The notes: a model not told the origin generated them from the sequence alone. 64,000 bases of DNA from Sphaeramia orbicularis (GCF_902148855.1 NC_043964.1:7964602-8028601), one strand, 5' to 3'. Positions 21,835 through 35,900 are shown, numbered from the stretch's first letter. A program made the numbers and translations.

Positions 21835-24800
21835 TAATATTGCAACTTTACTCACATTACTTTGTTCGTGAAGTATTATAACTTTTTCCTTTTATATGTA
21901 TTTTTCCCGGGCTATTATAACTTTTAATTGTAATATTGTTGACGTTACTACATGTTTATTTTTTAAAATATATGTCATGTATTTATTTTAGTAGTAAGGC
22001 TGATTTTTGTCTTCAAAGTTGGAAAAAACTGATTTGTGGATTTGAACTGACACACAGGTTGAAACCCACTGTCATTGTAGTTTGGATGATTATCAGTGGT
22101 TTAAAAAGACATTACAATTTATATGTTATATGTAAATGTTTATATATTACAGCTTTTTCCAAAATTGTACTTTTTCGGAATATACATCATAAAAACAAAA
22201 TAAAAATTAAATATATAAAAAAATAAATTTAAAATAAATAAAAAATATATATATCATATGACACTTTCAAATACAAACATTAGTATTAATAACATTAGTT
22301 CTTTTCCTCATTACGACCTCTATAATACTGACTTTATTCTGATGACGTCATGACGTTAGTGCCACTTATGCCCGTGACACTAATGAAATCTAACCAACCA
22401 ATAAACAGACTCCGCAGGCGAAGGTGGGCAGTCATCAACATTTATTGATTTTAATTTTTACACTAAAAGTACCCGACTCAAACAGGTCATTAAAAAACAA
22501 ACACCATGTCCGTGGGCTCCGTGTGTCGTATTGTTAAAGCAGACAGTTCTACGTTGGCGTGACGGACATTCAGATGCTGCTGTGATCAACACAGGCTGAA
22601 ACCATCAACAGCAGCCAATCATCGACAAGTCGCCGTCACCGCCGAGTACGACGTTGGCAAGAATCCACTCCAAACTGGCATTGGTCAGAGTTTACACCGA
22701 CGTAGAGTTAACTTTCACATTGAACTCCAGCACTTTGTACATCTATTAAATACATGTTGAGCGTGCTGAATTACAAAAAGGGCACATTTCATCAAAAGTA
22801 TTGCATCAAATTCAAACACTGAGATGAACTTTCTCATCAGGCAACCACATCAGTTCATCGAGGCTAAAAAAAAAAAAAAAAATCAGTTAAAAACAAAGAA
22901 AACTGCTTGCGTTTTCTTGTCAGTAAAACATAAAATCTGCTTTCAAATAAACCACGTAAATGTAATAATAGACTTTAAAAATACCCCTGAACCCACCTAT
23001 GCATCAAAACGTAAGAGGACCAAGGACTGTTCCCTGAGGAACACCAGCCTAAACATCTACAAATAAATCAACAGAAAAGAACTCTAAATTCAAAGAAACC
23101 CTTTGCATTTTGTGTTTTTTTTGTTAAAGTTAGGTCCCTCTTCCTTTGCAAAACGTTTCCCTTCTTTGACTGTTTTTCACTTGGCAGCCTGTAGAGGCCG
23201 CTGTTCTCCGACATGGGAACCACACAACCACTGTTCACAAATACTAAATTTTCATATGCAATGCAGAATGGCGTGTCCGACATGCTACATGTACAAACCG
23301 ACACGGTGAACGTCCTCCTTTAGAAATGACGGTCGGAGAGAAATGCAACCGGTAGAAATGACCCAATAAATCACATTTAGTTACGAACCGTTTTAACGGA
23401 AGCACATCATTGAAATAAAAGTCAAAGTAAATTTGTGGTTAAATGGCAAGAATTAGTTACAAGAAACACCTCAAACTGTTTCTACAAATGTATTACAAAA
23501 AAAATAAAAATACAAATGTTAATCCAAACAAAAACATGTCCAGTTCTTTTCTCTTAATGCATTAACTTTTAATCAAACATTTTCCTTAAACCTTTGTCAT
23601 AATTCGATACCTGAAGTATTGATTATTAACTCTAACTTGGTACAACCTTGCGATAATTATACTGTTTTAATTAATTTTGATTTACGATTTTTCAAAACTG
23701 CTAAAATTTCTCTAAATTATTTTTTTGCCAATATTTCCACTATTTGCTCCCAAGATATTTTTTTAAAATTCCAAATTATCAGAATTTCAAGATGTATTTG
23801 TCAACATTTAACTTCTTTCTCAAATTGATAACTCAGATAAAACTATATTCATTATTGATTTTCATTAATTGATTATAGGGAATAATCCAAGCATTCAATA
23901 TGGATAATTTCCATAGTTTCTAGTTTGTCTATTCTACTTTCTCTTATCAAATATTTGAATTAAATACCAAACACTTCACACAAAAAATGAAAAAAACAGT
24001 ATCAATATTCTGACATTTTATCCATAATAATGGGATCCTTATAATTCATGTAACTGTTGAATTCATAAGTTACTTTGTTGTAAACAGTAACTGCAGGGTT
24101 TTTTTTTTACTGACCTTTGAGTTTCTTATAATTACAGTAAGTAAAACCTGAACTAATGGATGAACTTCAGATGTTTCCTGACACTTATTCCTATTTGTGT
24201 CAGTAATGAATTGAGAAAATGTTTGAAACGAAAATAACATTGTGTTTTTGATCCTTGGCGCAATTAGACGTTAGTTTATTCTTCTGGTTCTTCATATTTA
24301 AATAAGTTATGGCTTTTCATGTTTCTTCGTTATAATAAACTGGTTTTCAGGAGGTTTTTGTTCGTCACATTAACCTTTTGTCCCTTTTCCGTCTTTTCGT
24401 CCGGTTCATTTCTCTCTTATGGCTTTGTAACAACAACAGGAGGACAGCCATTGGTCGAACAGGTCACATGACGCTGCCAACAAACAGCCAAGCGGCTGCC
24501 GTCCTGGAAAAAACCACACGACTGCTCTGTAGTTAAAGTTCATGAGTTGTGTTCGCAGACACAGGTTTGTGCGTTTTTTTTTTTTTTTTTTTGGGGGGGG
24601 GGGGGGGGGGTAAAATACAAACAGATCCATTAAAGGTTCAGGACAGAAACGTGGAAACTCTGGAACGGAGTCGAATTACATGCAAGGTCAGTCTGCGTTT
24701 CCATTCACAGTCATTTGAAGCAATTTTAGAAAATTCACAAAAAACCAAAGTTCAAGTTGATGAAGGACTAAATGAGTGAAGTGCATCCAGAAGGTGTCAC

Positions 24801-24950
24801 TGTGGACACGAAACCTCGACAGGAGCTCAAATTCATTCAGTTAGGTCCAGAATGTGTGACTTTTCCTATTATGTGCATTTATTCATCCTCAAAAAAGTCC
24901 GAATCCACGCGACGACAGAATACACCCTAAGGAAGTCATTGAGTTTTTTG
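21835..24950. other. AT-rich gene-poor stretch
   Basis: No gene recognised. TTTATT at about 22,440 could be a minus-strand poly(A) signal, so the stretch could be a 3' UTR or plain intergenic DNA. Short open frames are AT-rich and have no recognisable domain. Confidence 0.4.
24575..24612. repeat. T-run joined directly to a G-run
   Basis: An uninterrupted T homopolymer of about 20 bases passes straight into a G homopolymer of about 18 bases. Exact lengths are likely to be unreliable in the assembly. Confidence 0.9.
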
Positions 24951-24960
24951 GCTGTTAAAT

Positions 24961-25736
24961 CAGGGGTGTCTAACTCATTTTAGTTCAGGGGCCACAATCA
25001 GCCTACTACGATATAAAGTGGGCTGGACCAGGAAAGGAATATAAATAATAGGATAAGAACTTTTGAGTGAAAAAAGTAAAATTCCGTAATGAAAATGTTT
25101 ACATCTACGAAATGTACTTGAATATAACATGAACAAATATGAACCACCTGAAAATTCTTAACAAAAATAAGTGCAATGTTAACAATATTACGCCTTAGTT
25201 TATCATTTATACATGTGAATCAAAACTTAGAGATCAAAGTGGATCTACAAATACACATTAAATAACAGGGAGAATAATATTAAAATTCCACATACTTCTC
25301 TTCAGAGATTTCAGATATTCACATTTTTTTTAAATAAAAGGCTAGTCTGTAAATGTAAATATTCTTCTATAAGTAATTTTTTTTTTACACTAAAACAAAG
25401 AGAAAAATTTGCAGTTTTCATAATTTATAGTTTTTTTTTATCGTAGTTTACTGGTTCGATCATTTTTAGATTGAATTGATTTCAACATCCTTGATTGTTA
25501 ATCTTCAGTGTAAATTTTCCATTTCACAAATTCATCCAGGGGCGGGATTGGACCTTTGGGTGGGCCGGATCGGACCCTTTTGGTGGGCCGGATTAGATCC
25601 TTAGGTGGGCCAGATTGGACCCTTAGGTGGGCCGGATTGGACCCTTTTGGTGGGCCGGATTGGACCCTTAGGTGGGCTGGATTGAACCCTTTGGTGGGCT
25701 GGATTTGGCCCCCGGGCCACATGTTTGACACCTGTG
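24961..25736. mobile_element. hAT-like MITE with 8-bp target-site duplication
   Basis: The left end CAGGGGTGTCTAACTCATTT and right end ATGTTTGACACCTGTG are inverted repeats. The same 8 bases, TGTTAAAT, flank both ends, as expected for hAT insertion. The interior includes GGGGCCACAATCAGCC and GAACAAATATGAACCACC, shared with the 8,620 element. A 22-bp minisatellite (GTGGGCCGGATTGGACCCTT type, about six units, 25,556-25,690) has expanded inside it. Confidence 0.8.
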
Positions 25737-26133
25737 TGTTAAATGTTCAAATGTGCGTTAACATCGTTGGTGGAAACACAGATGGTCGAACCTGCGATAA
25801 ACTGGACCAGTTCAGCTCATTCACATCAACTGGAGACGAGTCTAGTTGAATCTGGACCAGGAGGACCCGGACCAGGTACTGACCTCAGTCCAAGACCTGA
25901 TCTGGTTTCAGACAAATAATGTCGTCCACGTGTCGACTTCATCCAGACAAACTGATAAAGATAAAAACCAACATACATCTGAGTTCATCTGTATATTTTC
26001 AACTCTAACATGTCTTTCACCGTCGTTTCCTCCTCAGTTTCCTCCCTCTGGGAACCAAAAACTCACATGCACAAAAAAAAAAAAAACGGCTATAAAATCA
26101 TCACACAACATTTAGTTTTGCTTTTTTTCTCCA

Positions 26134-26269
26134 TAAATCTCTAACAACTTCAGTTGTGCTCAAAACTACCAAACATTCAACAATTTTCAGGATTTTAATG
26201 GATTAAAATCCTGAAATTGTTGAATGTTTGGTAGTTTTGAGCAGGACTGAAGTCGTTTAAGAGATTTAT
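26134..26269. repeat. near-perfect inverted repeat (hairpin), arms about 67 nt
   Basis: The inner 42 bases of each arm match except for one extra T, with the centre between GATTTTAAT and ATTAAAATC. The pairing continues outward with a few mismatches to AAATCTCT and AGAGATTT. There is virtually no loop. It may be a palindromic MITE or the source of a hairpin RNA. A diverged single arm occurs at 59,285-59,345. Confidence 0.85.
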
Positions 26270-27429
26270 TTAAAAAAATAAATAAATAAAAAAAAGGAAG
26301 AAAAAAAGAAAAATTATTATGATGAATGTTTTTATCAGGTTTTTTGTTCATGTACATTTTTGCCACGAAGGTAACCAGAGGGAGTGAAATGCATCACGGG
26401 AAAATAAAACATGTCAGAGTAAAAAACACTGGATTTAAAAAATAAAACTAAAAACAAAGTTTTTGCCAAATGTCACGGCAAATGATGCAACAGACAAAAT
26501 AATCAAATGAAAAAAAAAAAAAAACTGAAAAAACTACAAAAACACCTGAAGAGGAAATAAAACTAAAAACAAAAAATTACTACTAATACGACTGGGTGAT
26601 GTCATGGCCATTAGTGTTTAATGGCTCTTAAACATTTGTTTTCTGGTAAAAATGCGCCTCAAACTCCTTCAGGATGGAACTTGATCATTGTCGTATTTTT
26701 CTGCGTAAACTGAGTGCTACTTCAGGGACTCCGTGTAGAATCTGAAAACACATTTCTGTCCTCAACCCCGAGAACCTTCCGTTCACCGTCGTATGGTTTT
26801 TACCGACGACCTCCGTCTCCGAGTCGAGAAACTGAAACACGTCCGAGACGCAAACAGACAGAAATAAAAATGTACAAAATACACGTAGTCAAATCTCCAA
26901 AAGTACTGAGGTAATGAGGTCTGTGTGGAAAAGGAAACATATAAAATGAGGTATGTGAGGTGGAGGTTTGGAAACAGGAAACACAACAGGAGGGCCAACG
27001 AACGGCAGAAGAGCAGTGGAGGAGTGCAGATGTTCAGCCAAGCAGGAGAAGGATGGAGAAGGATGGAGGAGAAGGATGGAAGTTGACAAGAGAAGCATCC
27101 GAACACCAACCACACAGCAGAGCGAATGCACTAGTCCGATTTTTGGGTGAAATCTGATTTGTTTGTGTGTTGGTTCATATTCCACATTAAATGTGACTTC
27201 TATCAGTTTTGAGTCTGAACTGAATGTGACCCTGAAGTGACCCACATGCACTAAAGAGGTCCTGATGGAATACGTGACCACGCAGACACCACTGTGTTTA
27301 CAGAAGGAAATATAGTTTTCCTCCTCCGCTCCTCCTCCTGGAACGAACAACTGGGATGTTTGTTGCATTTCAATGATGTAAAGGTCGGATAAATGCGACC
27401 TGGACATTCAGACTGAAGTCCCATTGGAA

Positions 27430-27578
27430 AATATCAGATTTGGATCAGATTTAGGACCACATATGAAAGTGGTCCGGGTCAGATTTTGGGCCACATATGA
27501 AAGTGGTTTGGGTCAGATTTAGGACCACATATGAAAGTGGTCTGGGTCAGATTTAGGACCACATATGAAAGTGGTTGG
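27430..27578. repeat. 34-bp tandem repeat, about four units
   Basis: Units around TTTAGGACCACATATGAAAG followed by TGGTCTGGGTCAGA, with small variants. Confidence 0.9.
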
Positions 27579-28704
27579 GGTCCGATTAGTGCTGTTCAGA
27601 CTGTCTGTAACAGATCAGATCCAGGTCACATATGGACACATTTACTTTCAGTGTAAACGGAGCCTTATTGATTTTCATTGAAAATAATCACAAATCAAAC
27701 CATCCGTCTCTAGTCTCTTTTCCATGGTCCATCTGAGCTAAACTGTCCCCATATTTATAAATGTACTCAAAACAGAAGTGTGTAATGTTGGTTTTTCCAT
27801 TCAATCCCAAATGTGCTGATTAGTTTCTTTTTTCTGGTAGATGTCAGTAGAATCATTCCATAAACATGAACATAAATCTGTGTTGTTTTAAATCTAGATG
27901 CTGGTTCCCCCTCTATCTGCTACTAAATTCTAAACTGATGTGGTTTCCTGGTGTGTCCACACATACACACGTTTGGGTTCAACTCTTCTTCTCTTGTTCT
28001 AACATCCATCAACATCTGTTTGTTTTGGTCAGTGACTCTAGCTGGACTCAAAGTCTTTCCATTACAGTTTTGGGTCATATACCAATTTAACTACGAAAAA
28101 ACATGTCGAACAACAAGACTTTTGGCAAAATTGTTGTTTTTTCCATGAAACAAATTTATATTTACAAGTTCTATTCGCAAACTTTGAAGGTCAATGGAAA
28201 AGAGACTAGTGCCGTCCACCCTGCGGACACAGACGGTGCTTTCATGGTCTGATTTCATTGCTTTTGGCATCATATTGCTTAAAAGACAATTAGCTTCGCT
28301 AAAAAAAAAAAAAAAAAAAAAAAAAAAACTGTGAAAAGTGTCAAACTTAAAATGCTGCTGAAGCTGAAGGGTTAAAAGTCCTGGTTCCGTGTTTACACCA
28401 TCGTTCCTCTGTTCCGAAAATGCTACACAGGACAAAGTACGACCAAGTGTCAAACACAAAGAAAAACCAGAGGAATGAGTTCAGGACCACGGTCAGCGAC
28501 ACAGCAGCCTCCGATCAAACAAACAAACACTGTAACACGACGACGACGTTTGGGTTTGGAGCTTCTATTTGGCAGAACCGTCAAATTATTATGATTTTAA
28601 CTGAAAACTTGACGAATTCTGATGATTCAGACCAAATTTACATTAAGATTTTAACATTTTTTCTTCAGCTTTTGAAAATGTTCAGCGTGTTTGAGATCAG
28701 CGCT

Positions 28705-29480
28705 GTTGTTTGCAATCAGCGGTAGCTGGGTTTGCGATCAGTGGCAGTTGTGTTTGTGATCAGCGCGGTTGTGTTTGCGATCAGAGGTGGTTGTGTTTGC
28801 GATCAGAGGCGGTTGTGTTTGCAATCAGAGGCAGTTGTGTTGGCAATCTGCGGCAGCTGGGTTTGCAATCAGCGGCGGTTAGGTTTGCGATCAGCGGCGG
28901 CTGTGTTTGCAATCAGCGGTGGCTGTGTTTGCGATCACAGGTGGTTGTGTTTGCGATCACAGGCGGTTGTGTTTGCAATCAGAGGCGGTTGTGTTTGCGA
29001 TCAGAGGCAGTTGTGTTTGCAATCTGCGGCAGCTGGGTTTGCAATCAGCGGCGGTTAGGTTTGCGATCAGCGGCAGCTGTGTTTGCAATCAGCGGTGGTT
29101 GTGTTTGCGATCACAGGCGTTGTGTTTGCAATCAGCAGCGACTGCGTTTGCAATCAGCAGCGGTTGTTTTACGATCACAGGCAGTTGTGTTTGCGATCAG
29201 CGGCGGCTGGGTTTGCGATCAGCAGCGGTTGGGTTTGCGATCAGCGGCGGTTGGGTTTGCGATCAGCGGCGGTTGGGTCTGCGATCAGCGGTGGTTGGGT
29301 CTGCGATCAGCGGCGGTTGGTTGTTTGCAATCAGTGGTGGCTTTTTTTTGCGATCACAGGAGGTTGTGTTTGCGATCACAGGCGGTTGTGGTTTGCAATC
29401 AGCGGCGATTGTGTTTGCGATCAGCAGCGGTTGTGTTTATGATCACAGGCAGTTGTGTTTTGCAATCAGCGGCGGTTGTG
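28705..29480. repeat. 22-bp minisatellite, about 35 units, cut by the gap
   Basis: Units of the type GTTTGCGATCAGCGGCGGTT plus GT. Variants include CAATCAG, ATCACAGG and ATCTGCGG. The unit has no stop in the forward frames, which creates false ORFs running into the N gap. The array ends at the gap, so its real length is unknown. Confidence 0.95.
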
Positions 29481-29980
29481 NNNNNNNNNNNNNNNNNNNN
29501 NNNNNNNNNNNNNNNNNNNNNNNNNNNNNNNNNNNNNNNNNNNNNNNNNNNNNNNNNNNNNNNNNNNNNNNNNNNNNNNNNNNNNNNNNNNNNNNNNNNN
29601 NNNNNNNNNNNNNNNNNNNNNNNNNNNNNNNNNNNNNNNNNNNNNNNNNNNNNNNNNNNNNNNNNNNNNNNNNNNNNNNNNNNNNNNNNNNNNNNNNNNN
29701 NNNNNNNNNNNNNNNNNNNNNNNNNNNNNNNNNNNNNNNNNNNNNNNNNNNNNNNNNNNNNNNNNNNNNNNNNNNNNNNNNNNNNNNNNNNNNNNNNNNN
29801 NNNNNNNNNNNNNNNNNNNNNNNNNNNNNNNNNNNNNNNNNNNNNNNNNNNNNNNNNNNNNNNNNNNNNNNNNNNNNNNNNNNNNNNNNNNNNNNNNNNN
29901 NNNNNNNNNNNNNNNNNNNNNNNNNNNNNNNNNNNNNNNNNNNNNNNNNNNNNNNNNNNNNNNNNNNNNNNNNNNNNNNN
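29481..29980. other. assembly gap, 500 N
   Basis: Exactly 500 N, the usual placeholder for a gap of unknown size. It joins the end of the 22-bp minisatellite to the start of the 170-bp satellite, so the two flanks share no repeat. Confidence 0.99.
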
Positions 29981-32900
29981 ATCATGCTATAGCCTTATGA
30001 AAATTCCATTTGAGCCTCTTGGTGACCATCTGAAAAAGATGTTTGAAACAACCTGAAACATTTCAGGGAATGTTTATTGATGCCTCAGGAACGCTCCGAA
30101 AACACTTTTGAAGCATCTATAAAAAAGGTTCAAAATGACCATTATTGGATGTTGTGCTATTGTCTTCCTAAAATTCCATTTTGAGCCTCTTGGTGACCAT
30201 CCGAAAAAGATGTTCAAATAAACCTGAAACATCTCAGAGAGTGTTTATTGATGCCTCAGGAACGTCCTAAAACACTTTTGAAGCATCTATTGAAATATGT
30301 TCAAAATGACCATTTTTGGACGTCATGCTATAGCCTTATGAAAATTCCATTTTGAGCCTCTTGGTGACCATCTGAAAAAGGGGTTGAAACAACCTGAAAC
30401 ATCTCAAGGAGTGTTTATCAAAGCCTCAGGAACGTCCTTAAACACTTTTGAGGCATCTATAAAAATATGTTCAAAATGACCATTTTTGGACGTCATGCTG
30501 CAGCCTTATGACATTTTCATTTTCAGCCTCTTGGTGACCATCTGAAAAAGGTGTTGAAACAACCTGAAAAATCTCAGGGAGCATTTATTGTGAACTTAGG
30601 AACGTCCTAAAACAGTTTAAAAGCATCTATTAAAATATGTTCAAAATGACCATTTTTGGACGTCATGCTACAGCCTTATGAAATTTCCATTTTCAGCCTC
30701 TTGGTGACCATCTGAAAAAGGTGTTGAAACAACCTGAAACATCTCAGGGAGTGTTTACTGATACCTTACAAGCATCCTGAAACACTTTTAAAGCATATCT
30801 TAATATATTTCAAAATTACCATTTTTGGACATCATGCTATAGCCTTATGAAAATTCCATTTGGAGCCTCTTGGTGACCATCTGAAAAAGGGGTTGAAAAA
30901 ACCTGAAACATCTCAAGGAGTGTTTATTAAAGCCTCAGGAACGTCCTTAAACACTTTTGAGGCATCTATAAAAATATGTTCAAAATGACCATTTTTAGAC
31001 GTCATGCTACAGCCTTATGAAATTTTCATTTTCAGCCTCTTGGTGACCATCTGAAAAAGGTGTTGAAACAACCTGAAACATCTCAAGGAGTGTTTATTAA
31101 AGTCTCAGGAACGACCTAAAACACTTTTGAAGCATCTATAAAAATATGTTCAAAATGACCATTTTTGGACGACATGCTATAGTCTTATGAAAATTCCATT
31201 TTGAGCCTCTTGGTGACCATCCGAAAAAGGGGTTGAAACAACCTGAAACATCTCAGGGAGTATTTATTGTGAACTTAGGAACGTCCTAAAACACGTTTAA
31301 AGCATCTATTAAAATAGTTCAAATGACCATTTTTGGACATCATATTATAGCCTTATGAAATTTTCATTTTCAGCCTCTTGGTGACCATCTGAAAAAGGTG
31401 TTGAAACAACCTGAAACATCTCAAGCAGTGTTTATTGATGCCTCAGGAACATCCTAAAACACTTTTGAAGCATCTATTAAAATATGTTCAAAATGACCAT
31501 TTTGGACATCATGGTGACCATCCAAAAAAGGGGTTGATGACAATTCCATTTTGAGCCTCTTGGTGACCATTTGAAAAAGGGGTTGAAAAAACCTGAAACA
31601 AGCTTGTGGAATTTTATTGATGCCTTAAGTATGTCCTAAAACACTTTTTGAGGATGTATTAAAATATGTTCAAAATGACCATTTTTGGACGACATGTTGT
31701 AGTATTATGAAAATTGCATTTTGAGCCTCTTGGTGACCATCCGATAAAGGGGTTGAAAACAACCTGAAACATCTCAATGAGTTTTTATTGATGCCTTTAG
31801 AATGTCCTAAAACATTTTTTGAGGATCTCTTAAAATATGTTCAAAATTACCATTTTTGGACATCATACTACAGCCTTATGAAAATTCCGTTTTGAGCCTC
31901 TTGGTGATAATCCGAAAAAGATGTTGAAACAACCTGAAACATCTTAGAGAGTTTTAATTGATGCCTCAAGAATGTCCTAAAACATGTTTTGACAATCTAC
32001 TAAAATATCTTCAAAATGACCATTTTTGGACGTCATGGTACAGCCTTATGAAAATTCCATTTTGAGCCTCTTGGTGACCATCTGAAAAAGATGTTGAAAT
32101 AACCTGAAACATCTCAGGGAGCGTTTATTGTGAACTTAGGAACGTCCTAAAACGGTTTAAAAGCATCTATTAAAATATGTTCAAAATGACCATTTTTGGA
32201 CGTCATGCTATAGCCTTATGAAATTTCCATTTTCAGCCTCTTGGTGACCATCTGAAAAAGGTGTTGAAACACCTGAAACATCTCAGGGAATGTTTACTGA
32301 TACCTTACAAGCATCCTAAAACACTTTTAAAGCATCTATTAATATATTTCAAAATTACCATTTTTGGACATCATGCTATAGCCTTATGAAAATTCCATTT
32401 TGAGCCTCTTGGTGACCATCTGAAAAAGGGGTTGAAACAACCTGAAACATCTCAAGGAGTGTTTATTACAGCCTCAGGAACGTCCTCAAACCCTTTTGAG
32501 GCATCTATTAAAATTTGTTCAAAATGATAATTTTTGAGGCCCGAATTCCATTTTGAGCCTCTTGGTGACCATCTGAAAAAAGTGCTGAAACAACCTGAAA
32601 CATCTCAGAGAGTCTTTATTGATACCTTACAAACATCCTAAAACACTTTTAAAGCATCAATTAAAATACGTTCAAAATGACCATTTTTGGACATCATGCT
32701 ATAGCCTTATGAAAATTCCATCTTGAGCCTTTTGGAGACCATCTGAAAAAGATGTTGAAACAACCTGAAACATCTCAGGGAGTGTTTATTGATGCCTCAG
32801 GAACGCTCCAAAAACACTTTTAAAGCATCTATAAAAATAGGTTCAAAATGACCATTTTGGATGTTGTGCTATTGTCTTCCTAAAATTCCATTTTCAGCCT

Positions 32901-35900
32901 CTTGGTGACCATCCGAAAAAGATGTTGAAATAAACCTGAAACATCTCAGAGAGTGTTTATTGATGCCTCAGGAACGTTCTAAACCACTTTTGAAGCATCT
33001 ATTGAAATATGTTCAAAATGACCATTTTTGGACGTCATGCTATATAGCCTTATGAAAATTCCATTTGAGCCTCTTGGTGACCATCTGAAAAAGGTGTTGA
33101 AACAACCTGAAACATCTCAGGGAGCGTTTATTGTGAACTTAGGAACGTCCTAAAACAGTTTAAAAGCATCTATTAAAATATGTTCAAAATGAACATTTTT
33201 GGACGTCATGCTATAGCCTTATGAAATTTCCATTTTCAGCCTCTTGGTGACCATCTGAAAAAGGTGTTGAAACAACCTGAAACATCTCAGGGAGTGTTTA
33301 TTGATACCTTACAAGCATCCTAAAACACTTTTAAAGCATCTGTTAATATATTTCAAAATTACCATTTTTGGACATCATGCTATAGCCTTATGAAAATTCC
33401 ATTTTGAGCCTCTTGGTGACCATCTGAAAAAGATGTTGAAACAACCTGAAACATTTCAGGGAGTTTTTATTGATGCCTCAGGAACGCTCCAAAAACACTT
33501 TTAAAGCATCTATAAAAATAGGTTCAAAATGACCATTTTGGATGTTGTGCTATTTTCTTCCTAAAATTCCATTTTGAGCCTCTTGGTGACCATCCGAAAA
33601 AGATGTTGAAATAAACCTGAAACATCTCAGAGAGTGTTTATTGATGCCTCAGGAACATCCTAAACCACTTTTGAAGCATCTATTGAAATATGTTCAAAAT
33701 GACCATTTTTGGACGTCATGCTATATAGCCTTATGAAAATTCCATTTGAGCCTCTTGGTGACCATCTGAAAAAGGGGTTGAAACAACCTGAAACATCTCA
33801 AGGAGTGTGTATCAAAGCCTCAGGAACGTCCTTAAACACTTTTGAGGCATCTATAAAAATATGTTCAAATGACCATTTTTGGACGTCATGCTACAGCCTT
33901 ATGAATTTTCATTTTCAGCCTCTTGGTGACCATCTGAAAAAGGTGTTGAAACAACCTGAAACATCTCAGGGAGCGTTTATTGTGAACTTAGGAGCGTCCT
34001 AAAACAGTTTAAAAGCATCTATTAAAATATGTTCAAAATGACCATTTTTGGACGTCATGCTATAGCCTTATGAAAATTCCATTTTGAGCCTCTTGGTGAC
34101 CATCTGAAAAGGGGTTGAAAAAACCTGAAACATCTCAAGGAGTGTTTCTTAAAGTCTCAGGAACGTCCTACAACACTTTTGAAGCATCTATTAAAATATG
34201 TTCAAAATGACCATTTTTGGACGTCATGCTATAGCCTTATGAAAATTCCATTTTGAGCCTCTTGGTGACCATTGGAAAAAGGGGTTGAAACAACCTGAAA
34301 CATCTCAAGGAGTGTTTATTAAAGCCTCAGGAACGTCCTTAAACACTTTTGAGGCATCTATTAAAATATGTTCAAAGTGACCATTTTTGGACATCATGCT
34401 AAAGCCTTATGAAAATTCCATTTTGAGCCTCTTGGTGACCATCCGAAAAAGGGGTTGAAATGACTTGAAACATCTCAAGGAGCGTTTATTGATGCCTCAG
34501 GAACGTTCGAAAACACTTTTGAAGCATCTATTAAAATGTGTTCAAAATGACCATTTTTGGACATCATGCTATAGCCTTATGAAATTTCCATTTTGAGCCT
34601 CTTGGTGACCATCCGAAAAAGATATTCAAATAAACCTGAAACATCTCAGAGAGTCTTTACTGATGCCTCAGGAACGTCCTAAAACACTTTTGAAGCATCT
34701 ATTGAAATATGTTAAAAATGACCATTTTCGGACGTCATGCTATAGTCTTCCTAAAATTCCATTTTGAGCCTCTTGGTGACCATCCGAAAAAGGTGTTGAA
34801 ACAACCTGAAACATCTCAAGGAGTTTTTATTGATGCCTCAGGAATGCCCTAAAACACATTTAAAGCATCTATTAAAATATGTTCAAAATGACCATTTTTG
34901 GACGTCATGCTATAGCCTTATGAAATTTCCATTTTCAGACTCTTGGTGACCATCTGAAAAAGGTGTTGAAACAACCTGAAACATCTCAAGGAGTGTTTAT
35001 TAAAGCCTCAGGAACGTCCTTAAACACTTTTGAGGCATCTATTAAAATATGTTAAAAATGACCATTTTTGGACATCATGCTAAAGCCTTATGAAAATTCC
35101 ATTTTGAGCCTCTTGGTGACCATCCGAAAAAGGGGTTGAAACAACCTGAAACATCTCAAGGAGTGTTTATTATGAACGTAGGAACGTCCTAAAACACTTT
35201 TAAAGCATCAATTAAAATATGTTAAAAATGACCATTTTTGAGGCCCAAATTCCATTTGAGCCTCTTGGTGACCATCTCAAAAAAGTGCTGAAACAACCTG
35301 AAACATCTCAGAGAGTGTTTATTGATGCCTTACAAACATCCTAAAACACTTTTAAAGCATCAATTAAAATACGTTCAAAATGACCATTTTTGGACATCAT
35401 GCTATAGCCTTATGAAAATTCCATCTTGAGCCTTTTGGTGACCATCTGAAAAAGGGGTTGAAACAACCTGAAACATCTCAATGAGTTTTTATTGATGCCT
35501 CAGGAATGCCCTAAAACACTTTTAAAGCATCTATTAAAATGTGTTCAAAATGACCATTTTTAGACATCATATTATAGCCTTATGAAAAATTCCATTTTGA
35601 GCCTCTTGGTGACCATCTGAAAAAGATGTTGAAACAACCTGAAACATTTCAGGGAGTTTTTATTGATGCCTCAGGAACGCTCCAAAAACACTTTTAAAGC
35701 ATCTATAAAATAGGTTCAAAATGACCATTTTTGGATGTTGTGCTATTGTCTTCCTAAAATTCCATTTTGAGCCTCTTGGTGACCATCCGAAAAAGATGTT
35801 GAAATAAACCTGAACATCTCAGAGAGTGTTTATTGATGCCTCAGGAACATCCTAAACCACTTTTGAAGCATCTATTGAAATATGTTCAAAATGACCATTT

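Larger units (their letters stand above)
25745..28690. other. AT-rich gene-poor stretch
   Basis: No gene recognised. It includes a strong hairpin (26,134-26,269) and a 34-bp tandem repeat (27,430-27,578), both listed separately, plus A-rich tracts near 26,500 and 28,300. Confidence 0.4.

Noticed and set aside
28710-30056. Long open frames that run through the N gap
   Set aside because: They are translations of the 22-bp repeat plus unknown bases; the frame across N has no meaning.
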